Numbered from the stretch's first letter, positions 48,608 through 59,449 are shown. The stretch: DNA of 64,000 nucleotides from Sphaerulina vaccinii (GCA_022570795.1 JAKUDP010000019.1:124001-188000), one strand, 5' to 3'. The notes: generated by a model not told the origin, from the sequence alone. Made by a program: numbers and translations.

Positions 48608-50667
48608 GGTGGCTGGACTCCTCCCGGGTTGATTTTTTATTTCTTTTTTTAAAAAAAGATCACGATTACTGGAGCGATCCTGTCTCACTGCCTCATCTCT
48701 CAACGATTTTGAATTGACTGAGATACTGACTGCAGCGACTGTGTAGTGACTGACAAGCAGCGGGACAATGGAGAGCGATCTAGAGCAGCCCTCGCCATGC
48801 AGACCACGACTAAGCTGTCAACGGCCGCTGTAGTGCAGTGACTGATTGAACGGATCAGATCGGAGACGCATTGACTATTGTGAGACTCCTCCTCCGACCG
48901 CTTGTCAGCTACCAAGCTAATGAACAGAACAGAAGCCGAGAAATCACGAAAGACATCTGTTCAGAGACGACCAGGGCTTCACTCTCACCAGCTCTCATTG
49001 ACTGCGCTCCTCTAAGCGCCTACGATGGAGCGACCGCGAAAGATGACGGGAACAGAGCGATCACAGCAGCAGTGGTCTCCTCAGTTCAGCATACTGTGAG
49101 CGGCTGGGCTGACGAAGGCGGCCCTGATACAGTCGACGACGAGCGCAGCGAGCCTGGGGCTGGCCAAAGGAGTAGGTACGGCATTTCCACACTCTGCCCA
49201 TGACTGTGCTGACGCGTGCGGTGGCAAGCGAGAGACAACGAAACGCATCGATCCAGAGCGCTCAGCGACCATCACCTCCCCTGATCCGATATCGACCGAG
49301 CTCCGCAGGGCAACTTGCTTGAGATGAGCAAGAAACTTGTCGAAGCAGACCGCCAGCTCTCTGCTTCGAGAAATTTCCCGCGCGACACTTAAGGACCGAG
49401 CTCCTTCGAGCAGGGGCGGCAAAAGAAATCACAAGAGAACCGCGACGGGAAAGACAGGTTACAGGGTACGCGGCCCAGAAGATTGGCGAACGCACACGTG
49501 CTGTACTGATATGAGTAGAGTCGACTAGCAATCTCCACGTGCTTCTCCTCGTCCCTTCCACTCTGCAATCTCAGACCGAGCCATTCGAGTGGGTTTCAGG
49601 GTGGCAAGAAAGATGGTGCCGAAAGCAGATATATTGGTACAATGCGCAACAGGATGGCAGGATCGCTTGGTCGATCAGAAGTTCGGACATTGCGCTTCTA
49701 GCACGACGGAAGATAGCACGGTGAGCACCGTTCGACAACGGCCATGCAATACTCAGACAGGGCAGCAAGCAAAGGGGAGGACTGGTGAGCACGTTCGATT
49801 GAAGACAGCGGTTGGGACAACGGTGATCGATCGATAAGTGTCCGCTCAGTAGCAGAGCACTCTAACAACGCTGGACGTGGAGGCTTGTAGTCTCGTGATC
49901 GATATGAGCATATGAAACAGCAGCATGGTATGCCAGTCGCGATTCTGATGCTCAACAGCATTGATCGATCACCCAAGTATCGATATAATCGTCCCACTTA
50001 CATTCAGTAATCCCCTCTTGTGCTGTCATAGCTCCCGTCGCCCTATCAACAGTCCACGTGCCGTCGCCCTACGATTCTCACGCTTCGATTATCCCCCCAA
50101 ACATCAGCTAGCGCGAGCTCATCGCCATTGGCCTTCCCGTTCGCTGATCTTTATTAGCGTGCTTTGGCATTCTGCCACATAAAACACTTCTCACGCTTCT
50201 GTTTTCCTTTCCTTTCTTTCTTCGTCGACCTCCGTGCACACTATTATATCCATAACACTTATTGTTATTCCCTTTCATCACTACCTATTCTTAGGAGGTC
50301 GACCATGGTATTGGGTGGCTTGAGCTCGGGCGTGGGCAAAAGAGTCGGTCTTACGAGGCCAGGAGGAAGTCGCACGATGAGCAGGCACCTTCTCGTGGTG
50401 TGCGGCGTGAGTAGTCGTTTTGTTTGACAGACGATGAAACTGAGACCTGCTTCTTACTTTACTGTATACACAATCAATTAAATCTTTGCATTATTGCTGC
50501 TGTCTCCTGTCTCAATATGCCAGTCCAAGTTGTTGTTCGTTGTTTATTGAGTTGTTGTGAGGTCCAGAACGCGACGAGCTGCTGGTGGTGGGTTCATGAA
50601 GGAGCTGCATCAACGACGACTCTTCTCTTCAAACATAACAACATTGCCTATCACACCACAGCACATC
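48608..50667. other. About 2 kb without a convincing gene
   Basis: Rich in GATCGA/CGATC-type short words. A small frame at 50305 (MVLGGLSSGVGKRVGL...) ends at a donor GTGAGTAG, but no good continuation was found. Otherwise nothing. Confidence 0.4.
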
Positions 50668-50911
50668 ATGGCACCCAATCTCAACAGACTCAACAGATCA
50701 CTCATGTGGTCTACATCCAGGGTTTCCGCCGCGGTGTTCATCGCAATCAACATCGCCACGTTCAATGGGTACAGACTCGCCATCCGCCACAACGTGAGTT
50801 TGACAACTTTGACCTCATTTGGACGCATACTCACGCAGAATCTAGCGCATGGCACAAATCCAGACGGAGGACAAGGACGAGGAGAAGAAGTGTGAGTACT
50901 GTGGGAGATAA
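50668..50911 (+). CDS. 63-residue single-helix membrane protein with C-terminal CxxC
   Basis: Exon 1 (50668-50793) encodes MAPNLNRLNRSLMW and a hydrophobic helix (VSAAVFIAINIATFNGY). The donor is GTGAGT. The acceptor AATCTAG at 50845 gives intron 50794-50845 (52 nt) and a second exon (50846-50911) reading MAQIQTEDKDEEKKCEYCGR, then stop. A nearer acceptor (CGCAG, 50838) keeps a less protein-like frame. Short basic start, one helix, acidic tail and a terminal CEYC pair suggest a small organelle membrane protein. I know no homologue. Confidence 0.5.
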
Positions 50912-51154
50912 ATCACCAATGAAGCCACCACGGACTTTGGAAAGAGGACACTGCGAGGATGGAGCATGAAATCACATCGCTCGGGCTCGAGCTCTCTCCA
51001 GCAATTGGATGGCCAAGCGTTGAGAAGCGGATATGCACTTGACTGCAAATGTATCAAGAAGAATAGAGAGTAACATGGCCTCAGTCACTCATAGCAAGAG
51101 TCTGTATTCAAGATGGAATGCAAAGATGATCAATCGGTCAAATAGCTCTCTTTA

Positions 51155-51517
51155 TTATTTGTGCTTGCTAATTAAATAGCGCAAGTCCAGCTTCCTCATC
51201 GACTCTCCCAGCTCGGTCAAGATGTCTTTCAAGTAGGCCTCAACGAACTTATCTCCTTCAGTCTTGAGGGACATGGAGTATAGGCCCAGATGGTCGCAGA
51301 CTGGTGAGACCTGGCTACCCCATTCGCTTTCCAGGTTATATGGAGCGTGTGTGTTTTCTGCTTTAACGTTGTCTTCTCTGACAGGGGTTTCTTTTGCTTT
51401 CTTCTTTATCATGGCATCGTATTTTCTGTCACTAGCTTTGACTTGGGCAGCAGTTGGTTTGGTGCGAGACTTGCCGGAAGCGGTCACGCCGTATGGTGCG
51501 GAGATGAGTGGTGCCAT
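51155..51517 (-). CDS. Family A small basic protein, copy 1
   Basis: 120 residues from Met 51517, one exon. The N-terminus is basic and disordered (APYGVTASGKSRTKPTAA, MIKKKAKETPV), the C-terminal 60 residues look like a helical domain ending LRYLISKHK. It aligns with the protein at 52886-53239 over W...P...H..LY...L..EG.KFV...L..IL.EL.E, so the two are paralogues. It lies in mirror order with the family B pair at 51770 and 52344. I recognise no domain; nuclear or DNA-related roles are only suggested by the Lys/Arg-rich tail. Confidence 0.65.
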   Translation of the reverse strand: MAPLISAPYGVTASGKSRTKPTAAQVKASDRKYDAMIKKKAKETPVREDNVKAENTHAPYNLESEWGSQVSPVCDHLGLYSMSLKTEGDKFVEAYLKDILTELGESMRKLDLRYLISKHK

Positions 51518-51769
51518 GATGATGTGATAAATCAGTTGTATGGTATGCAAGAGGTGGAAAGAGAAGTGCCTACAAGCCTGAAGCTGGTAGCGCAGCGGTG
51601 GTGAACAAAGAAGCTGGTGGAGCTCGGAGTTGTTCGCCGGAAACGTCAAACGTGAGACAGTGCATCGAGAAGGATCGCTTGCAGATGTTCGCAAACGAGT
51701 CTATTCATTATGGTATAGTAGTGGTGTAATCAGCCTGTAGGAGATCAAAAATTGCTACTGCCAGATAAC

Positions 51770-52072
51770 TCAAAGAGCCAGTTTCTTCGCGAGCTCCGGT
51801 CTAGGCTGTTCTGGCACCAGGACCTTAAGCGCTGCCTCAACTCTCGGAAGACCTTCAGTGCCTTCCCGCAAGATTTCGCGAAAGCCTAGGGGCTTTATCA
51901 TCTCAAGGGCGAAGCGATGGTGCTTGATGTGCTGCAGGATGTAGTACAATCTGCAATACTCTGGAGTGGTTGGCTGTAGCTTTGCTGGTTTCTTCTTCCA
52001 CACTGTTATTTTGGCAGCCTTTGCAGACTTCTTGGGCACTGCCACCTTCTTCGTGACTTTCTTCGGCGGCAT
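51770..52072 (-). CDS. Family B small basic protein, copy 1
   Basis: 100 residues. Histone-tail-like start MPPKKVTKKVAVPKKSAKAA, then a predicted helical domain: YCRLYYILQHIKHHRFALEM, GFREILREGTEGLPRVEAAL, VLVPEQPRPEL. It is paralogous to 52344-52637, with the shared pattern Y.RLY.I.QH..........R..L..G...L.RV.AAL..(L/M)VP..P. It is transcribed in the same direction as the family A gene just downstream (252 bp gap) and divergently from the other B copy. Function unknown. Confidence 0.65.
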   Translation of the reverse strand: MPPKKVTKKVAVPKKSAKAAKITVWKKKPAKLQPTTPEYCRLYYILQHIKHHRFALEMIKPLGFREILREGTEGLPRVEAALKVLVPEQPRPELAKKLAL

Positions 52073-52343
52073 TGCGTTGATGTTGGAATTTTCGTGATGT
52101 CGCAGCAGGTGAATAGCGGTTTCGGTTTGAAGGCTTGATCTTCGAAGTCAAGGTTCGCATCAGTCTTTGTGCTTTCTGAAAGTGGCCGGATGCAGAGTTT
52201 GACACATCTGACAGTCTCTTCCGGCAAGTTGTGATAAAACAAAGAACATAACACCACTTGAAATGTTGACCAGAACCCTTGCTAACTCTTCATCGAACCC
52301 ACAAATCGTCACCGCTCTCCTCACGCAGCATACGATCCACACA
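52073..52343. promoter_or_regulatory. Centre of the mirror-image locus, divergent promoter
   Basis: 271 bp between two divergent family B genes. It is the symmetry axis of the A-B / B'-A' arrangement and presumably drives both sides. Confidence 0.5.
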
Positions 52344-52637
52344 ATGCCACCAAAAGGATTCAAGAAGCCTGCGAAGAAGCTCGCGAAGAAGACTGTCCCC
52401 AGCGCACCTCCACGAAAGATATCGCCCTCGAAGCCATCAAAGCAGCTGGATCTTCGGAACCCGGCTTACCGTAGATTGTACATCATCAAGCAACACCTCG
52501 TCTTCACTGAGACCGAGCTTGGAAACGTCGAACCCGCCTCGCTGCGCAAGCTGCTACAACAGGGCATTGAACGCCTGGCCAGGGTTAACGCTGCTCTGTC
52601 TGCAATGGTGCCAAAGGAGCCAATGGATCAACTATGA
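52344..52637 (+). CDS. Family B small basic protein, copy 2
   Basis: 97 residues from Met 52344 (the frame opens earlier, but the text before this Met is unlike the paralogue). Start MPPKGFKKPAKKLAKKTVP, then the shared domain: AYRRLYIIKQHLVFTETEL, SLRKLLQQGIERLARVNAAL, SAMVPKEP. The same Lys-tail plus helical domain plan as copy 1, but strongly diverged, so the duplication is old or the family evolves fast. Confidence 0.65.
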   Translation: MPPKGFKKPAKKLAKKTVPSAPPRKISPSKPSKQLDLRNPAYRRLYIIKQHLVFTETELGNVEPASLRKLLQQGIERLARVNAALSAMVPKEPMDQL

Positions 52638-52885
52638 TTTGCCAACCAAGATGTAGCTTCAAGCGAATAATGTTCATAGCCTCCGTATGATTGCTTCGTA
52701 ATATCGTCCTGTCCCAGTGAGTAGCCGTTTCCGGCGACCTGATGCTTTGTTCACAGCCTCGTGAAGTGCTTCTCCAGAAGCGGTCCAAGTCGATAGTTCT
52801 TTGTTCGCAGCTCTTCTTAGGTTTCATTGCCAGCCACAAGCTGATCTGCTTTCTTCCTCTAGAATCACACCTGAGCCACTCCATC

Positions 52886-53239
52886 ATGGCTCCAGCGATC
52901 AAGAAGTCCGGAGGACCCCGCAAGAGGGCAACCAAGACCCAGACAACCACTACAAAACCATCCAAGATCGCAAAGGAGAAGCAGCTCACTACCGAAGATA
53001 CCCTCAGCACTAGCAAATCCATTTCCGAGACGGTCTCCTCCTTCAAGACTTTCACCTGGGGTGAACAAGACTGGTTTAAAAGAGTCTTTCCTCTTCAACA
53101 ACATATAGACTTGTATGTACAAGCTCTCAACATGGAAGGACCCAAATTTGTCAAGAACAATTTGCAAGAGATCCTGGAGGAATTGGCTGAAGTTCGTAGG
53201 GTGACGGATCTGGCGTATTTGTTTGGTCAACAGAAGTGA
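52886..53239 (+). CDS. Family A small basic protein, copy 2
   Basis: 117 residues from Met 52886. Basic Thr/Lys tail (KKSGGPRKRATKTQTTTTKP), then the shared C-terminal domain: TWGEQDWFKRVFPLQQHIDL, LNMEGPKFVKNNLQEILEEL, TDLAYLFGQQK. It is downstream of the family B copy 2 on the same strand, which completes the mirror order. Family unknown. Confidence 0.65.
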   Translation: MAPAIKKSGGPRKRATKTQTTTTKPSKIAKEKQLTTEDTLSTSKSISETVSSFKTFTWGEQDWFKRVFPLQQHIDLYVQALNMEGPKFVKNNLQEILEELAEVRRVTDLAYLFGQQK

Positions 53240-53816
53240 TGGTGCTCGGCCGAGTGAAGTCTGAGTCTATCTGGTCCAGTCTCCAGATAGAGATTGCCAG
53301 CTAAGTCGATAGAGCTATAGCCGCGTAATTTCCAGTGTCTCAAATCCTCTCATGCAAGTAGATAACAGTGCCGTGCCTTGCGGGTAGATGTATGCCAGGA
53401 AAGGTTCGACGGCAGACTGGGAAACCAGTGAAGTACAGTGTTCATCTTGGCAGTCGTGGTCCTGAAGCAGATTGCCAAGAGGCTTTCGGCATGGCGTGTC
53501 CATCCCGCTGCGTCCTAAGTATGTATGACCGGCGTCGTAGGGTACCTCCTTCATCATCGTCAGGGTAGGAGTCAAAGTAGGCTTCTTCGTTCTCGATGAG
53601 CTCATGTAAACTAATCGGCTCGGCATCGTTCTAGAGATGTTTCCCAATGCCATGTCTCTCGCCGACTATGCCACCAGCCGACGGTGGGCGTCTCCAGTCG
53701 AGGCTCATGAAATCGGAACACGCCACGCAGCTTAGCTTTCGTCAGCTCTGACAATTTGCCGCCGATAAGGCCGAATGCCACTGCCCACTTGCCTACTGAC
53801 GCATGCCTTCCGCAAA

Positions 53817-54012
53817 CTACCACGCGCATTCCAGGCTATGTGTGGCATCGAGAGTTTCGCCAAGCGTTGATGGACCGCTGGCATCCTTCGTCGCTGTCTT
53901 CTTGATGGCCGCATCGGCTGCCGTTTCGATGGGCTGCTGTCGGTTTCGTGCGAGGCTGGCCAAACGCTGTCACGACGCCATATGGTGCAAAGATCGTTTT
54001 TTCTGCCATCAT
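53817..54012 (-). pseudogene. Decayed third copy of family A
   Basis: The minus strand reads MAEKTIFAPYGV, then RTKPTAA, matching the start of copy 1 (APYGV, RTKPTAA). The similarity then jumps to another frame (ADAAIKKTATKDASG against DAMIKKKAKETPV) and stops at 53817. The C-terminal domain is not recognisable. A frameshifted relic of the A gene, in the same orientation as copy 1. Confidence 0.6.
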
Positions 54013-56143
54013 GGTGATGCAGATAAGGACTCGTCTAGGGTGTGTGTATTGAAGAATCGAGGTGTTTGTGAGGGCGATTGGCATACTTATTCAGTCGCAA
54101 GCACTGCTTACTCATTTATGAAACGACCAATGATCAGTCGGGCTAATTACCCATGAATTGCTGTGAGGACAACTTTCCCGAGGGACCGCCAATCCTATTC
54201 GTTTTTTGCCAGTTTGGTGCAAGCTTCTTTTGCTAACCCTTTTGAAGGTGCTATGGTAGCAAGAAACTCGTGCCCACCCTCGAAAAAGCTGAGCGAGAGA
54301 CGAAAATCCGAAACAGGTCCAGAAGGTCATCATGAGTTCTTTTCGACGATGACCTTTTTGCCCCCACCTCTGCCATAACTTGCTCTCCGCAAACCGCTAC
54401 AAGCTATGCGATTGAGTCGGAAGTTTCCTGCTCGATCGAACGGCATACTAAACAAGAGACCTTCACGAACAGCATGTTCTAGGACGTTGCGCAGTATTAC
54501 TCGATCTTCGTTTGCCTCCAGCTACGAAGACAACAAAAAGACGGCAACTAATGCTCGCATCAACGTACAAACATCTCCGATCGCGGCACAGAAGCCTGAA
54601 AGGACACCAATCTGTTCTTAAGAGTGTTCCTCGCCAGCGTAACAGATCACGAGCGCGATGGATCACGAACAGATGAATCAAACTTCGACCAGGCAAGTGG
54701 CGCTCGCGGTTGAACTCGACGAGGATGGTCACGCTCCACACCACAGGCACAGTCAATCCTGTATCGACAACGCTGCCAGCGCCGAGCGAGAAGGCTCGAG
54801 ACACTTCCAGCCACGTCCTGAATACGTCGAGTGATGAGAGCAGGAGCAAGAGAACGGAGCAGTGGCCGCGGAGGATACAAGATCTTGACTATTTCGCAGA
54901 GATCTCGCTGTAAGAGCCTGCGCATACCCGCGACCATAGAAGGGAAAGCCGCCGAACGAGGAAGACGAGACGATGTGCCATTTTGATGACAAGAAGAGAA
55001 GAGGTCGGCTGATCAACGTCCAGGCATAGAGAGATACCGCACAGCTATACCGACCGTGTTTCTGCAGCAGTCTAGGCAAACCCATGAAAGCAAGAAGGCG
55101 CCCATGACGGTTGCCCAGTTATGGCTATAGCGTGCAGCCAAACATTGGACAGAACCTTCGCTATTCCAGAGCTAGAGTGTTCACTGACTTGTGACGAGTT
55201 CCGAAAAAGGCGAACGGAAACTGGATCTGGTACAACTCAGCGAGGACTGCAGATGTATAGATTGAGAGATCACAGAGGTGCTGAGGTTTGGAAGCCACTA
55301 GGATTCTGGAGCCACGTAGCCTGATAGCAGCCAGATATGGATCTTGAAGTGATCGGCAAACTGTTGTTCCATGTTCAAACTCTCATCGCAGAGAGCGATA
55401 GTGTCGTTGAGTGTCTCATGATAGCATCGTAACCCAGCCAGACAAGTTCTCGCGTGTTGATGGTCTATCGCGGCAGTTCTTGTGCTGTCAAACCGGGCAG
55501 CTAGAACTGATCGCGTGTCACAGCGGTCTTGGGTCTTACAGCTATCGTAACGCCAGTATTGGATTTGTTTCCCATAGCAGTCTCGATATGCCCTTCTCCC
55601 TTTGCTGACAAGAATGGCACAATGCTCTCTCTAGATGGAGAGCCTTGGAGTTCTTCGATAGATCACAGCCTCCGGCTTGAACAAGATCGCTCGGCGGGAA
55701 TAGCCTTTGAGTCATGGCAAGCTCTCAAGTCCCGGATATTTAGCTCTCAAAGTCTAGTACGTCCGGAAAGCTTACACGAAAAACCTTGAAACTGATGATT
55801 GTTTTGGAGCGAGACTGAGAGTGTCCAGGCTATGGTAGATGCGCCTCAAGGTCAAGAAGGTTCGGCGTATGTGCTTCTCTGAAAGTGAAAGGTCCTTCTT
55901 ATAGCTCGCTTTGTGACTTGAGTAGCCTGCTCAAGGCTCACGAGCAGAAGAGAGTTGAGATCTGAGGATGCCAGCCGGAAGCTGGACATCCTGGGTAGCA
56001 TTGAACTACTGCATTGTCATACTATCTACGCAAACTTCTTCTCTGACCTCTGCACATTTCCAACCCTATACTGTCGTCCTTCTGGTCCCAGGCTCAAACT
56101 CCCTGTCCATCGGAAGTACCTCATCAGAACTAAGACCGTCAGG
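54013..56143. other. About 2.1 kb without a convincing gene
   Basis: Includes 54562-54604, which is about 90% identical to the reverse complement of 61409-61451. Otherwise only motif-free frames. Confidence 0.4.
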
Positions 56144-57508
56144 CTACGACTTCTTGATTTTGTTCTTGGGTAACACCCTACACTGCGGACACAACCACTC
56201 TCCAGTAGGCTCTTCCGTGACGCCCACGCATTTGTAGTGAAACCATTGGAAAGGACAGTTGTCATTATCGCAACCCACCATCTCCCCGAACGACACCTTC
56301 TGGCAGATGCAATAGAGGGCCGTATCTTCTCCATCATCGTCGTCTTCGACGCCTGTGAGGACCTGGGAGGCAGAGAGTTCCGAATCGGCGTCACTATCGG
56401 GAGTTCGGCGTGCACGAGAGGACTTCTTTGGGCGGGAACGAGATTTCGTCTTGTTTGATGGCGGAGGAGCTTTGGGGCGGGATGGTGCTGCAGTTGTGGT
56501 AGGTGTGGCGACGCTCTGAGCTCCTTTCTTGTGATTCGCAGGACGAGTACCGGGTTGTGCTGATCCGGCTCGCGAAGATGAACCTGCTGCGACTGCCGCT
56601 GCAACGCCTGCTGGGACTGGTGTTCCTGCTTTGGGTGTGCCAGGTCCGAGAGAAGATTGTCGTAGATGTGATGAAGCTGCGGGAAGTGCACCGAGAGATT
56701 GGTTCAATCTCCTACGCTTGTTACCAGCATCAGAACTACCTTCGCGTTGTGATCGTGCTGGTACGACAGGGGTTACGTTGCCGCTGGCTGATCTGGCTCC
56801 TGCGGCGGCGTTCTGGGCGAGACGGAGTTGGGCTGCGTTGGCAAAGTTGGGGGCGCCGCCTGTTGAGCCGATGTTACCGGATACAGCTGATAGAGGGCCA
56901 GTCGTGGCTCCTGTTACAGCTGGAGTGGCTCCTCCGGATGGTGTAAGCAAGCTCGGACCGGCCCAATCTGAAGGGAACTGCTCAGTAAGCATGAGCCCTC
57001 GTAGGCCGACGTCGAAGCGCTTGATCTGGCGGTCTAGTACCTGCAACAAGCAAAGTAGTCAGCAACTATCTCTGAGAAATCGCGACACTCCGGGAATGCC
57101 AGTCTTTGGGCTACGCATGCTGGAGAGCGACTGAACAGGGAGAAGACTTACTATAGCCGCCTTTTCTGACAATCCCAGCTTCTCTGCTTGAAGAATCTCG
57201 CACTTATCATAACAGTCGTTGATAGTCTTCGAAAATGCATCTTCCTTGGGATTCTGAACATGGCCGCCATTCACACGAACCCACTTTTGTAGTTGTTGAT
57301 CGCGCTTGTGGATCTCATCCTTGTAGGCTTGAATCTGGAGATCCTTGGCCTGGATCTCTTCCATAAGATGTGTGACCTCAGCAGGAATGTTGGCAACTAC
57401 AATAGTATCAGCCAATGCCATTTATCAGCAGAAAAGAAGTGACCAACTGTCATGGGTGAACTGCTCGAGGACGGAGGCAGCGTCCTCAGGCTGCGCAAGG
57501 GAGCTCAT
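56144..57508 (-). CDS. ING-family PHD-finger protein, Yng2-like (histone acetyltransferase subunit)
   Basis: ING proteins bind H3K4-methylated tails and tether acetyltransferase or deacetylase complexes; Yng2 belongs to NuA4. Exons 57448-57508, 57152-57396 and 56144-57040 encode 400 residues. The first splice gives the family start ASVLEQFTHDIANIPAEVTH, followed by the ING coiled helix (LMEEIQAKDLQIQAYKDEI). A long Ala/Gly/Ser/Pro linker with KKSSRARR follows. The C-terminal PHD finger (about residues 343-392) shows YCICQKVSFGEMVGCDNDNC, FHYKC and WLCPQC, the Cys4-His-Cys3 set. The first intron's donor is GTTGGT, uncommon but in phase. Intron 2 is 111 nt and resembles the AAA ATPase introns. 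It is divergent from the deacetylase gene. Pho23-type ING cannot be ruled out. Confidence 0.9.
57041..57151 (-). repeat. Intron 2 of the ING gene, introner-like
   Basis: Its 3' part TTCTCAGAGATAGTTGCTGA matches TTCTCAGAGATACTTGCTAA in intron 19508-19645 at 18 of 20 positions. Confidence 0.45.
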
Positions 57509-57820
57509 CTCTGCGATATTGTTCTCCGAATACAGTCGACAGTATAGCCACTGGGTCGTATAGTGGTCGAAGAGATGATGGAGATGCAGATCGATGAAGT
57601 TCGTGGGTTGTCTGATGGAAAGAAGCTGTCACATGCAAGCAAGCAAGACGCGAAGTGGCAAGCGTGAACCAGCGACAGGGTTCGGCTGCTCTTGCCGAAG
57701 CGGGACTCCCCTAGCTCCCGCTTGAGCCTCTTCCTCTGGTCCTTACACTTCGACGCACAGTCCCATCGTCCTTCAATTTATTCTGCCATGTCTTGATTAA
57801 AGATAGAACATGATACCAAC
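57509..57820. promoter_or_regulatory. Divergent promoter of the ING and HDAC genes
   Basis: 312 bp between two divergent chromatin genes; probably a shared promoter. No named site seen. Confidence 0.5.
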
Positions 57821-59449
57821 ATGGCATACTACGCAGCATATCCAGGGAACGGCGGAGGTGGCGGAGGAGGCTACAATCCGCGACCGACACAGCACGACAT
57901 AGTGCAAGCCTACCAATCACCATCCACATCTCCAAATGGCAGTCCTTCCATCGTCGACGACCGTCCTATCTGGGAGAGCGCATGTGGTCGCGAACTCACG
58001 CCCGAATACACCACCGAAGACGAAGAGTCGCAGTTTGACCGGGACACGAATGCGAAGATCATGAATAATGTGGACAAATATGGCATCACGAAGCCAAAGG
58101 GCACGCGCGTGTCCTTCCACTACAACAGTCGAGTAGAGGAGATGCACTTTGGCAGGACACATCCCATGAAACCATGGCGCTTGACCTTGACCAAGCATCT
58201 GGTGCTGGGCTTCGGTCTGCAATATGCCATGGACACGTACGAATCTGTGCCAGCTGGCAAGGACCAGATCTGCAATTTCCACGATCCGGACTATGTTGAC
58301 TTCCTCTCGAAAGTGTCGCCCGAGACGTTTAAGAGACTATGCGAGGAGCCACGTTTCAGGAAGAAGATTCCGCCTGCACACGAAGGCGACCACGTGGAAC
58401 TCGGACCATACAACTTGTCTACCAGTCCTGGCGCAGATTGCCCAGTCTTCGATGGCATGTCTGAGTACCTGTTCCTGTATACTGGGGCAACTCTATGTGC
58501 CACACAACAGCTAGTCTCAGGAAGCTCCGATATCGCCATCAACTGGTCTGGCGGCCTTCATCACGCACACAAAGGCGAAGCCTCAGGTTTCTGCTACATC
58601 AACGACATCGTCCTTTCCATTCTTGACATGTTGCGACTATTCCCACGAGTCTTGTACATAGACATCGATGTCCATCATGGCGATGGAGTAGAAGAAGCTT
58701 TCGCGCGCCAGCCACGTGTCATGACCTTATCATACCACCGCTATGGAACGTACGACGACACTGGCCACAAATTCTTCCCAGGAACAGGCGACCTCACGGA
58801 CGTCGGAGCGCGAGGCACCCCTGGAGAACGATTTGCGATGAACGTACCAATTCCGTCCGGCATCGACGATCGTCAATACAAGCTCCTGTTCGAATCTGTC
58901 ACAGGCTCCACCATCGAAGCCTACAACCCTTCTGCCATAGTCCTTCAATGTGGCGCCGACTCACTCGGAGGCGACAGACTAGGACAGTTCAACATCAACA
59001 TCAAACAACATGGCGAATGTGTCGCCTTCGTCAAGTCATTCGGCAAACCGCTTCTACTGCTCGGTGGAGGTGGCTATACCGCACGTAACGTCGCACGAGC
59101 TTGGACACATGAAACTGCTATCTGCACTTCCAACAATCTTCCCGATCACATTCCCATGGACTTGATCCCTCGCCCTCAGGCTTTCAAAGGCCGATTGCAA
59201 GGTGATGGGAAGATGTATCCCAGCTTCGAACGACTTCATAAGAATGAATGCCAGGACTCAGATCTGGAGTACCAAATCAAGGTGTTGCGTGAAAACCTCA
59301 AGTACGTCGCAAAAGCTCCTTGGGTGAAGATGGAACAACTTCCTACCAACAGCCGCATGGACGAGATCATGGCGCTCAAGGACGAGGAGAGGAAGATGAA
59401 AGGCAGGAAGGCAATGGAAAGGAATGTTGGAGGGAGAATGGAATATTAG
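57821..59449 (+). CDS. Class I histone deacetylase, Hos2/HosA type
   Basis: Zinc-dependent deacetylase, in yeast the catalytic subunit of the Set3 complex. 542 residues in one exon. After a Gly/Pro/Ser-rich start the domain opens with GTRVSFHYNSRVEEMHFGRT and HPMKPWRLTLTKHLVLGFG, which is the Hos2 subgroup form. Active-site text is intact: SGGLHHAHKGEASGFCY (about residue 242, the two catalytic histidines), IDIDVHHGDGVEEAF (about 282, zinc Asp and His), QCGADSLGGDRLG (zinc Asp) and the catalytic Tyr in LLGGGGYTARNVARAWT (about 415). The stop is TAG at 59447-59449, but the same frame stays open and protein-like to 59854. The neighbour is an ING protein read the other way. Confidence 0.96.
   Translation: MAYYAAYPGNGGGGGGGYNPRPTQHDIVQAYQSPSTSPNGSPSIVDDRPIWESACGRELTPEYTTEDEESQFDRDTNAKIMNNVDKYGITKPKGTRVSFHYNSRVEEMHFGRTHPMKPWRLTLTKHLVLGFGLQYAMDTYESVPAGKDQICNFHDPDYVDFLSKVSPETFKRLCEEPRFRKKIPPAHEGDHVELGPYNLSTSPGADCPVFDGMSEYLFLYTGATLCATQQLVSGSSDIAINWSGGLHHAHKGEASGFCYINDIVLSILDMLRLFPRVLYIDIDVHHGDGVEEAFARQPRVMTLSYHRYGTYDDTGHKFFPGTGDLTDVGARGTPGERFAMNVPIPSGIDDRQYKLLFESVTGSTIEAYNPSAIVLQCGADSLGGDRLGQFNINIKQHGECVAFVKSFGKPLLLLGGGGYTARNVARAWTHETAICTSNNLPDHIPMDLIPRPQAFKGRLQGDGKMYPSFERLHKNECQDSDLEYQIKVLRENLKYVAKAPWVKMEQLPTNSRMDEIMALKDEERKMKGRKAMERNVGGRMEY

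Noticed and set aside
50424..50969. 181-codon open frame on the plus strand
   Set aside because: His/Thr/Arg-rich random text in another frame of the better-supported two-exon gene at 50668-50911.
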